Source: Erythrophleum ivorense (lineage: Eukaryota > Streptophyta > Magnoliopsida > Fabales > Fabaceae). From it: 64,000 nucleotides of DNA. The number at the start of each line of letters is the position of its first letter. The stretch's first letter is position 1. Below are positions 50,047 through 61,000 of this stretch, in pieces. Made by a program: the position numbers and the translations under genes. The stretch covers positions 3,539,001 to 3,603,000 of the forward strand of contig JAIUCV010000002.1 of the NCBI GenBank assembly GCA_026724425.1, in the 5' to 3' direction. The notes beneath the pieces are model-generated. The model made no database searches, was not told the origin of the DNA, and worked only from the letters and a program-made list of their open reading frames with translations.

Positions 50047-50855
50047 GGGGTGTTCATCAGCCCGATTGGCCCTAGGGGCCCGCCCTAGCCTAGTCTAATC
50101 GGGTCGGGTCGGGCTAAAAGTATAAATGGGTATAACTTTAAACAAGACTGTTCTGGGCCGGGCCACGGGCGAAGGTATGTTCCGCCCAACTCGCCCTAAT
50201 AGTTACTTCTTTTTTTTTTAGTTATTAATATCTTGTCATCTTATTTTTTTTTATTTCATTTAATTATCTCTGCATACTGCAATTTTTATTACTTATTCAA
50301 ATATTCTTTACTTTTTAATTATTTTTATTATTAATGTGAATTCTTACTGATATTTTTTTTGTTAAATAATGAAAAAATATATATTTATCTAAGACTAATT
50401 ATGTTAGTATATCTTATATTTTATTTGATAATACTAAATTATTTTTTTATCATTGATACAAATATAAGAATTCTAAAAGTCTATTGTTTTGAAATATATG
50501 CCTATAAGTTTGTGTAAAAATATTTTTATATTGCAAGTATCAATTCATTAAAAAAAATTAATTTGGATGACCTTAACCCGCCCTATCCTAACATAAATCA
50601 GACTTATTAGAGTTGAGTAAGGCCACAGGTATAAAAACAAGTTTCATGTCTTAATCGGGTCAGGTATCGGATATACTAGATGTTCAGTTTGGTCTTATCC
50701 ATGTACAGCCCTACTTATTCGGGCCATCCCGGGCCGCCCTAAAATCACGCTTCTCCGGGCCAGGCAGGTCACAGGTATAAAAATACGCCCAAGACCCTAA
50801 TCGGGTCGAAATCGGGCCAAGCATCGCCCTGACCTGACACTGCCGTGTACACCCC
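50047..50855. mobile_element. Candidate non-autonomous element with GGGGTGT / ACACCCC ends
   Basis: The left end GGGGTGTTCATCAGCC and the right end GCCGTGTACACCCC are short inverted repeats. Just inside, both ends are rich in GGGTCGGG / CCCGCCC words, which contrasts sharply with the AT-rich core. This composition is typical of a widespread class of plant non-autonomous elements. No coding frame is present and no clean target duplication was seen. It lies about 110 bp upstream of the DMS3 start codon. Confidence 0.6.
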
Positions 50856-50968
50856 TAATATATAAGAGAGATTATTCCTTTTAGTTTGACTGCTGTAGAT
50901 ATTTGTGAAATTGCGGAGTCCGTAGAGGGAGAGAGAGGGAGAGCGACCTGAGACGCAGCTCCTAAGAA

Positions 50969-53900
50969 ATGTTTCAACCCAGTAACCAGGTGAATTCCTT
51001 CCTCTGCACGCCTCTCCAACTTTATCTCTTGTTTGGTTCCTTTGAAATGCTACTATCTAGTGTGTGTGGCGAGGTCCAGTTCGCAATGATTGAGTGTTTA
51101 TTTTCCGTCTTCTTTTCCCTGCGTTTGCTACTCATCCGTTTTTACGCTGCATGCCTCTTTTTCCATCGTCAGAAATTATCGCTTGAATCAGAGCGTCAAT
51201 TGTCAATTGTTTCTTGTATAAATTTTCTGCGTTTGTTAATTTTATTATTTTTAATTTCAATTGACCTTTTGAGTTATGTGACGCGAAAACGTGTGTTCGG
51301 TCCTTAGGATTATCAATGGAAGAATTCTGTTCAACAATGCCGATTCTAGGTAGTTTTTAAATGCTCAATTTGGGTATATTCTGCGCGTCCCATAACAAAA
51401 CAACGAAACGAAGTCATTATAAACAATGATTAGCATTTCCACAAATGTTGTGATGGTCTGGGAGTAACTATACGAGAGAGAGCTTTTTTTTATATATAAG
51501 TTTCACGTGTTTTTGATCGCATTAAAATTATCAGATAGACATAAAAGATTTACGGTCACGCTGTTACAGACAGCATCAAAACGAGTTAACACTATATGCT
51601 GCGTAAATGTAATATGACGGCTTACTGTTATAACATGTTAGTTGTCATTTATCATCTATTCTCATCGCCACACACACACATACGTATTAAACTCAGTCCA
51701 TAATGCGAAATCATACTTTCATATACTATCATGTTTGTTCTTTCTTCTCTGCAGACCTTTCTCTGCTACTAGTTAATTTCCTCAAAAAATGTGGTCATTC
51801 CTCCAATCCCTGGGTAGATTACCTAATAGAATTTGGTTTAGTAGCCTTACATTTACTGGTTCTGGTCTTTCAATGGAGCAAACTTTCATTGCTCTGCACT
51901 TCCGTATCCAATAAAAGAAAGAGCAGGGAGGAAGATACCTTTTCTGTTTACATCAGACGTTGTCTAAATCTTTATTTGAATACTTAACTAATGCTTGTTC
52001 ATTTAGATGGTTGGACAGTCTATGCTGATTACTAAATATTTTTGCTGTGTGCTAGCATTATAAGTATTTATATATGCAGATAACCCCTGTGTATGCAGCT
52101 TTCAGTTCATACAAAAGCACTATCCGTCCAAAGTTCTTCAGCATTGGTGCCCGTGGATGTAAATGAAACCTATATAGATGCACAGGACAATCTACAAAAT
52201 GGGGGTTTTTTACAAGCAGAGTCCATCATCCGAAATTCCCAGGTTGCAATTTCTTTTAGCCATTTTGTTTTATTGATTTTATCAATAGGAAAGGAATTTT
52301 TTGTCTTCTAATAGTTATTTGTTAGTCGATTAGCTTCATCTTACTTTATGACAAGTATGCCTATCTATTAGGTCTCTTAATTTTAATTGAGTGATTATGG
52401 ATAACACAAACTTGCCACATGATTATGTAATGCTTGCAGAAACTTCAAGATGGTTTACATATGTTAGGGATGAAAATTAAGCAGCATGAGGACAACCTAA
52501 TTCTTCTGAAGACTCAAAAAATTAAATTAGATGATTCCATTCTTCATTTGCAAGGTATATTCAAAATTACTTTCAAGGCATTTTCTTGTCTTTGTTTGGC
52601 CCTCTGCTAATGGACAAGGATAATCTAAATGATGAGAAGGTAGTTATCATAAGCATACAAACGACCCTGTTAAGTAAACTGCATTACTGAATACGTGAAG
52701 TAAGCTTTCAAATTGTTTTCTTTTTTGGGCATTAGCTTTTAAATTGTTGTACACAATTACAGTATAAAAGTGGCAGAGTATGTCAACAATGTAGGTCTTG
52801 GCCACTGGCCCCTTGAAAATTTTGGAGGTGGTGCTAGTTTTACCTGTTTATTTAAAGCAGGGAATTTGGAGAGATATTTCATTGAGCATTGTCGGTACCA
52901 ATGCTTAACGAGTGTAAACATTGAGTTAAAGTGTGTATATTTAAGTTTCTCATGTATGTGTTGTATGAGGTACCAGCCAAAATGGTGGCATCCTATGCCT
53001 CCATGCATATTGGATGCCTCTAGGTATCTTGGATGGTAGATTATCAAGCACATGCATCTTGGAAGCATCCCGACATCCGAGATACCAAGAAGAAGATGAT
53101 GGTGTACCAAATGGTTCCCAAACGTTTTTTGCTAAAAAACAAAAGGGACGTAATAAACTTTGCATATTAATTTTTTGTTAATGAAGAGCTAGTTCATATA
53201 TATGTATTATTTACCCTATTCATAGATATTTTTGAGAAATATAAATCATCAAGCACACCCAAGATTTGCAATGTGGACAATTCGCACTTTACAAGTGAGG
53301 AGGAGATAAATGAACAGATATTGCAACATGAAAATTCTGCTGCTGGTATATTGTGCCAGCTGAAAACTCATCATGGAACTCAGGCTTCTAATCTTCCATT
53401 GACAAAGGATGTTGTGGGTATTGTTGCTACACTGGGAAAAGTTGAGGATGGTAACCTTAGCAGGTATGTTTGGTCCACATACATTTACTCCTTGGCTTGT
53501 GAAACAGTGCACTTATTTAAACCTGTAATAGCTGCTCATGTTTCTCAGGATCAATGGCATTTATTTAAAGAATATGAAAAATGACTTATTTAGGCTCAAT
53601 GGCATTTCATATTAAAGAATATGAAAAATGGCATTTCTTCAGGATCAATGGCATTTATTTAAAGAATATGAAAATTGACTTGATTCTCTGTATTGCTTAT
53701 ATCTTGCTTGAATATTATGAAATATGTAAGCATGCATGCAGGTGTTTACTGTACTCATTTGGAATGCAGGCTTTTCTCAGAATATCTAGGGGTAGAGACT
53801 ATGCTGGCAATTGTCTGTAAGACTTATGAAGGAGTTAAAGCTCTTGAAATATATGATAAGGAAGGCTGCATAAACAAGAGTTCTGGTCTCCATGGGCTAG

Positions 53901-55595
53901 GTGCTTCGATTGGAAGGGCCTTGAATGGTCGTTTTTTAGTTATATGTCTTGAGTCTCTCAGGCATGACTTCATGATCTTGTAGTTCCTCTTTAATTGGTG
54001 ACAGTGGATAACTGGATTTCCCAAAAGCTTGTTTTTTAACCTTTTTTTCTTCTCCTTTTGTAGGCCATATGCTGGTAAATTTGTGCTTGATGACCCACAG
54101 AAAAAGCTGGACATTTTAAACCCAAGATTACCCAATGGGGAATGTCCAGCTGGGTTTCTTGGCTTTGCTGTGAATATGATAAATATAGACGGCTCAAACT
54201 TATTTTGTATAACTCCCTGTGGTTATGGCCTCAGAGAAACTCTGTTTTATAATCTCTTTTCACGTCTGCAAGTATATAAGACGAGGGCAGAAATGATACA
54301 AGCGCTTCCTTGCATAAGTGATGGAGCTCTTTCTCTAGATGGAGGAATGATTAGGACTAGTGGTGTATTTTCCTTGGGCAACGGGTAAGAGGAGGAATGG
54401 GTAATTTAATTTAGTTATACATTATATATCAAATTCTTTGTTCTATCTCTCAAATATATGACTGGCTGTACTTGTATTATGCCATCCTAGTAACTGGACT
54501 TGCTATAATAGTAAGGTTTCACTTCCCTAACTTTAAGAGAAAAACTTTAAAGAGAGAAAGAGAAGCACATAAGGAGGACAAGATATCTTACAAAAAAGAA
54601 AGAAGAAGGGAAATATACCATTAAAAAAGAAGAATTTAAAACAAGAAAATCATCTTGTGATTCTGAATTTCTGTAACTGAAACACTTTGAGAGCCCCATA
54701 AGCGAAATAATAAAGCAAACCAGCTGAAAATTTCTGAGAAAATAAGTCTACTTTGCATTTGCTGTCTTTTGTTTTGTTTTGCTTTGTTCTTTTGTTTTTC
54801 CTTTTTATTTTGTATATAGTCCTAGGATGTTATAATTATAATATCCTCCTGGAATAATAAATATTAATTTTCAATTTGTGGTACTTTGGCAATTTTAGAA
54901 AGGCGATTACTTTTTGAAAGTTGAAATTGCTTCCTGTAGAAATCACTTCTTCTATGGCTTGAGCTGTGGCTCTCTAGTATTTACTATATTTCACAAGAAT
55001 AATGCTGTCCATGATAAGTGCCAACAAATTCAATGAATTCACTCTTTTACAGGAGTGTTAAATGATATATCTATCAATGTTGTCATCCAACATGGAACCT
55101 CAATGGATAAACATTGAAAATTGTAAATTGAAGGTCTTGGAGGTTCTTCCTTTGATATCTGATTTCTGTGTTTACCGATGAGAAATTGTTTTCAGTTCTT
55201 GAAACCAGTTGAAGAAAACACTTTTTGAGACTAAGTTTGATTTTAGCGGCATCATATGGCTCTTTTTTGTTGTTTGTTTTTTGAAGAATGAAATTATTGA
55301 CTATGTGTACCCTAAAAGGTTCTATCGATCTCTTGAAAGTAGTTACCAGTTCCATGATATCAGGGAAGATGTGGATGTGAGGTTCCCTAGACCAGTGGAG
55401 CCTGATAGGTACAATGAAATTGAGAGGCAAATGAACGATATGAAATGGGAGAAGGACAAGATTCTGGGGGATATAACAAGGGAACAAAGTTTGTTGGATG
55501 CAGCAAAGTTCAATTTCAATAAAAAGAAGAATGGGTTTCTGAAGTTTTTGGCAGAAAGTTCATCATATGCAACTCAGGTAAATGCCTCAACGTAA
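50969..55595 (+). CDS. DMS3: DMS3, SMC-hinge protein of RNA-directed DNA methylation, 420 aa
   Basis: Seven exons join in frame: 50969-50989, 52099-52242, 52440-52554, 53226-53463, 53770-53961, 54064-54384 and 55364-55595. The 420-aa product equals the Arabidopsis protein in length as I remember it. Recognisable segments are KIKQHEDNLILLKTQK (coiled coil), ILQHENSAAGILC, TKDVVGIVATLGKV, LHGLGASIGRALNG, LPNGECPAGFLGFAVNMI, GYGLRETLFYNLFSRLQVYK and ALPCISDGALSLDGG, the last four from the SMC-hinge-like domain. DMS3 has no ATPase heads; with DRD1 and RDM1 it forms the DDR complex that helps Pol V transcribe target loci in the nucleus. Exon 1 encodes only seven residues. Exon 2 must start at 52099, because the nearer acceptor at 52079 gives an immediate stop. 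Intron 5 has a GC donor. The stop after VNAST follows a possible donor (CAG|GTAAAT at 55578), so a further small exon cannot be excluded. Confidence 0.96.
53545..53681. repeat. Three tandem ~45-bp repeats in DMS3 intron 4
   Basis: The unit CA(GG)ATCAATGGCATTT followed by AAAGAATATGAAAA occurs three times (about 53545-53590, 53592-53636 and 53637-53681), with small differences. It lies between the exons ending at 53463 and starting at 53770 and encodes nothing in the DMS3 frame. Confidence 0.85.
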
Positions 55596-55844
55596 CTGAA
55601 TGTATGAAAAGGCTTATTCTGTCTGAAAATTGGAATGTGAATACTAGGTCATGTATGAGACTTATATGTGCCCTGAAAAGTTGAATAAATGAATATGAAA
55701 TATAAACAAATTATTCAATTGTTGATGTTTAAATGTTATCTAAGTTATGATTTGAACAACATGAGTCAGTGAATTTTTTCAAAGTTCTTCTGCTATTAAG
55801 AGAACTAAAGATTTTCCTCTCAGGATTAGTTTCTTCTTTTTGAT

Positions 55845-56093
55845 AAGCGTATTCTGAATTACTTGGCTGATCAAACTCTGCATTGGGGATTTTAATAATC
55901 AACAAGAGTCTTACTGATAAAGTGATAAGCATATTCTGAATTTGAAATGCATGGCTGATCAAACTCTGCAATGGGGATTTTAATAATCAAGAAGAGTAGA
56001 ACTGATAAAGTTATAAGCATATTCTGAATCTGAAATGCATGCTGATCAAACTCTGCAATGGGTTACTTGATAACCAACAGGAGTCTCTTACTG
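55845..56093. repeat. Three tandem ~83-bp repeats downstream of DMS3
   Basis: Each unit contains AGC(G/A)TATTCTGAA, then GCTGATCAAACTCTGCA, then GATAA(C)CAA or AATAATCAA, then AGAGT. The units begin at about 55845, 55926 and 56013. Units 2 and 3 are closer to each other in their first half, and unit 3 diverges at its end. Confidence 0.85.
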
Positions 56094-58048
56094 GAAACTC
56101 ACTGACAGCTAGAAAATTTTAATTAAATCATATTTACATTACATCATCTGCTTGCAAGGATGTATCACTATCTGGTTCGCATACATAACTGTGTCAAATG
56201 TGGGAGCTTCACATGTGTTGGTGGATGGAATTGTAAATACGGCTTCTCTTTGGAGCTCTGCACATGGGTTTTTTGAGGGAAATAACCATAACTGATATGC
56301 AAAGAGATTGGACAGTTTTTTAACACTTATACTTTTTCCAGGGCTTTTGTTTCTTTTTCATGTTTTCAGTTTGTCTTACCTCTTCTGTTCTGAGGATATC
56401 TTATCCTCCAACAAGTTGTACTTTCTTTTCTCTGCAGTAAATTTCTTCTTTTATTAAAAAAAAAATCTATTGAATTATGTTATATCTTTACATTTTTAAA
56501 TGACTTCTATCTAATTATCAGGTTCAGACCACTCCTAATCAACTCATCTAGATGATGAATAAGCCCGCCATCAAGTGATGAATAATGGACCCTGTAGCAG
56601 CTCAGTTTTGTAGTGAGCTTATATCTCAGATTTAGTAAAATCAGATCAGCCACCCATTATTTAACTGTGGATAAGCTGGATGGCAGGATTACTTCTATAC
56701 CGGCTAGTTGAAACATTTCGGCTGTAGCACACCCTACTCGGACTGGAGTGTGGGGAGGCTGTGAATATTATAATTTTTATTTGGAAAAAATATCGTTTTC
56801 ATGTTAAAAGGTTACGATCACTATCAATTTTGTATTATATATATATTTCATATCAATTTGGTCCTACATATTTATCAAAATTCTCAATAACATTCTAAAT
56901 GTTAATTCCGTTAATTAAATTAACAAAAATTAATAATATTTGGCTACACATAAATTAATAATCATTACAGCATACTGAAGTGGATTGTATGCTACTTATG
57001 TGGATACTAAACTATCTAATTCTATAACATCAGCCTCTATACGATGTCTTCTATATTTTTCTATCCTCAACCTTTTTGTTATTGAGCAAACACTCCTCCT
57101 TTGAGCTGAAAATTAAAACTCAAAAAGTCTCTAATTCAAAACGTAATATTTGACTTGCGGACATGTAATGGCGTTTCAGACATGCTTCCAAGTCTGAAAG
57201 GACTCATACAATGCCAATAATTTTAAAAAGCAATTTTTGAAAAACTTACTACGGAAAAATTTACTTGGATTGACAGCGATCCTTGGCAATTCTAGTTAGT
57301 TGAAGCATTTTACTAAAATTAATCACAGACTAAGCCTAGGTATTTGTTCCAAATCATACTGCGCGAATTGTATGGATCTATAGCGTTTACACTATCAATC
57401 AGCTAAGACAAATATGTTTGCACAATCATATTAACTTTATAACAACTTTTACAAAATTTATCATATGGATTATATTTTTTTTCACTATGTTAATCATGTT
57501 CTTAACTTTTTTATATTTATAAAACAATAGTTTGAATCAGACAACTTGAACATACACGTAAAATGCATATTAATTATATTTTAGGCTGAGAATACAATTC
57601 TCAATTTATTAAATGCAAAAAAAAATAAAAGTAACTTCCTTTGTGTATTTGTTAAGGATAATATATTAATTATTTTTTGTTCATTAAAAATATAAATACC
57701 AGGAAAATGGATTGATTGTACTAGAACAGATGAGCTAGGCTTCAGGAGCTAGAATTACGTTACTTGTCCTATTTCATGACCTGATACTTGGAAAAAAGCT
57801 CCAACCATATTCTCGAGACCTCATCTCATCTCCTATCTGGAATTAGATATTATTGTTCTTACGTTACGACTTGTTCGATATTTTCCCCATCTTTGTCTGC
57901 TTCCAGTCTATTGCCTTCTCCTTCCACAAAATATCCTCCTTTTATCCGTGAGAACTGCAGGCGTCAAGCAGAGCAAATTTCGCGCGCTTTTCATTTTTCC
58001 TTTTTTAGCTTAATTCCAACTCAACTTTGCCGCAAGCTCTCCGCTCAC
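56094..58048. promoter_or_regulatory. Intergenic region between DMS3 and CLPX, including the CLPX promoter
   Basis: No gene was recognised. A stretch near 56840-56940 (CAATTTGGTCCTACATATTT and neighbours) resembles ends of plant repeats but lacks a partner. The last ~270 bases before the CLPX ATG are less AT-rich and remain open in the CLPX frame. Confidence 0.45.
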
Positions 58049-61000
58049 ATGGCTGCTGTGCTTAGATCCAAACCTTACAAGGAAACAGCCTCTCTTACAG
58101 TCTCTCAATTCAGATACTTGGTATTCAACTATATGCATGCTTGTCGCATGGTCAATTCTCACTGTACGTACCGCACAAAGTGGGGTGAGCACTTCGTGAT
58201 TACTCCTTATCAGTTCACTTCCTTCAAGCCCGTCTTGCTCGGACGGAGCTTTGTAGAAAACGGTACTCTTATAGTAGAGGGTCGCAGAACTAACCAGAAT
58301 TACAGTAATAATTATAATAAAAAAGTGAGTGAAAAATGGAGCTGTAGGTCTTATTTTGCTGTTAACTACAATGGAGAGCCACCGGTTGTGTGGTCTGGGG
58401 ACGGGGTTAATATTCGGATGGGCAGTTCGGACTTCAATGTGGTCCGTGGCGGCGGCGGAGATGGTGATAGTCTCGGTTCAGGTGGTGACTCTGGTTCGAA
58501 TTCTAAGGATGGGTTCTCTGCTGGATCCAATTTGGAAAGTAATATTCCAACGCCGAAGGAAATTTGCAAAGGACTCGACAAATTTGTAATTGGGCAGGAG
58601 AGGGCCAAGAAGGTGACTCTTTCCTCACTTTTGTACTGGGAGCCATTTGTGTTGGACACACACGTATTTGATACAATACAATTCTTCAAATTATATTGAA
58701 ATACTGCATATTTTGTCTATGTTGTGGTTTCTATGAAGTGTCCAAATATTGGCGTCGGTGCTTCTTAGCAAACAGTACTCTGCCATTTTGCATAGTTCGT
58801 TATTTGCATGAAGGTCTTGCATTTATGCTTGATAAAGACTGCTATTAGTGATATTTGACTATCAATGACCTCTGATCTGGGTTTCACGTGACGTTAGTGG
58901 ACTTGCTATCAGTTACCTATGAAGTGGTAGTACTAGGTCAGTTGGAAGTGACCGTGTGGGGCAACATCTGGTGGATTATGTGACCGTTTTGGAGGATGTT
59001 AGTTTGGATGACCAATGAATATGTCCGATTCTAATAGAATCTTCTATCAGTATATTCCCCTGAGGATGGTTCATCTATAACGTTGGTGTAAAAGGGATGA
59101 TGAACTCTTTTCTTTCAGTATTTAAGTTTTCTTAATTATATATCTCAAATGCAGGTGCTTTCTGTGGCAGTTTACAACCACTATAAGAGAATTTTTCATG
59201 AATCTTCACAAAAGCAGTTAGTATATTATTTCAACGTGCTACCCTTTCTTTCATTTTTCCCATTTGTTCTTCTTTTACATGTAGTGTTGGGTGAGGTGTA
59301 AAACAATCATCTTTATTTGTGTTAACCTTGTCGATAATATGTAGAAATTACTTTTGACATGCTCTTGTTACTATTTGGAATGTTAGGCCTGCAGGAGATT
59401 CAAGTACCAATAAAGCTGATGCTATTGATGACGATAGAGTTGAACTTGAGAAAAGCAATATTCTTCTAATGGGGCCAACAGGTTCAGGTAATTCATATTT
59501 TACCTTTTTTCTTTAATGGAAGTGTTTATAACATTGTAGTTTTGGATTATATTTTTCACCATATAATAGAACGTTAAAGCAATCATGCTTCAATTCAAGG
59601 AGATAAAAAATGTTCAAGCTAAGTTGGGTTCTCAACAATCTAGTGGCATTCTTGTTTTGTTAGTTGCTCTACTTATTAAATGTTGTGTTTAGACCTTTAG
59701 GTTTAAAATCGTACTGTAAATGTAACATCTTTCTGGTTAGTTAAATGAATTTGAGATATATCAAAGCTAAGGTCCTTTATTTGCTTTCCATCTTCATTTC
59801 TTTCATTAATCATACTTGCCTTGTTACTCCTGGTTACTAGTCTAACTTGTTGATCTACACCATTTCAAGGACAGGGAAGACATTACTTGCCAAAACCTTG
59901 GCACGGTTTGTAAATGTTCCCTTTGTTATTGCCGATGCAACTACAATAACTCAGGCAAGTTAGTGATTCTTTATTTCTGTTTTATAATTTATGATCCCCT
60001 CAAAGAGAGACAGAGGAAGAACGTATTTTCTGTTTATTGTGGAGATTTTTAATGATTGATATAAAAGAAGCACATAACTCCCAATGGGCCTTACAGCACT
60101 GCTTCCCCTTTTGAGAATTGAGCAGAGGGTGAGAATTGCTGTAACTTTACTTTCCAACAAAAAGAAAAATGGACATATTTATGCCATCCCAATCATGCAC
60201 ATTATAAATGCAAACAAATTGTTATGAGATATATGTTAGAAACAGTTTGTCTTATCAAATGCAAAGTGGCGCTGACAGTAAACTGGGTATGTCAACATTT
60301 ATTATTTTGTGTCATAAATACTATTTCCCTTTCTCTTCTGCGATTGGCAGCCATGCTATCATTACATGATTTTGCATGTATATTATTTCTTGCATATTTT
60401 TTTATTTGAAGTTACAAATATGAAGAAATTATTTTTTTGGTATATTATAACTCCAATACCACATTGGTGCAGGCAGGATATGTTGGGGAAGATGTGGAGT
60501 CCATTTTAAGCAAGCTCCTTGTGGTAAATATTCTGACGTCTGTTATTTTCATACACCACAGTTGCTTCAGGGTTCTTTTGCGGAGAAACTGATTTATTCA
60601 CCTATGCTGAACCATACTCTTTGCTGTAATTATTAACTGCAGCTCCTTTTATTTTATAAACAAAAAGTAAAGCTGTTTTTTCCTTTCTTTTTATTGCGTA
60701 TTCATTTTATGGACAGCAGTAACATTACATAAAATTATTTTCAGGTTGCAGACTACAATGTGGAAGCTGCCCAGCAAGGCATTGTTTACATTGATGAAGT
60801 TGACAAGATCACTAGAAAGGTTTCCCCTTTTCATGCCCTTTCCCTGCCCCCCCCCCCCCCTGCTCTTCTTTTTTTTTTTAAATTTTACTTTTCTCTGATT
60901 AATTCAAACCATCTTTTTTTGTGTTGTTTTCCCTTCTTCAATTGTTTACTTTCTAGGCTGAGAGCATTAATATCAATAGAGATGTCTCTGGGGAAGGTGT

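Noticed and set aside
52757..53165. Overlapping frames on both strands in DMS3 intron 3
   Set aside because: Neither matches a known domain, and the interval is bounded by good DMS3 splice sites.
56820..56960. Repeat-end-like phrases (CAATTTGGTCCTACATATTT)
   Set aside because: Reminiscent of plant repeat termini, but no inverted or direct partner was found nearby.
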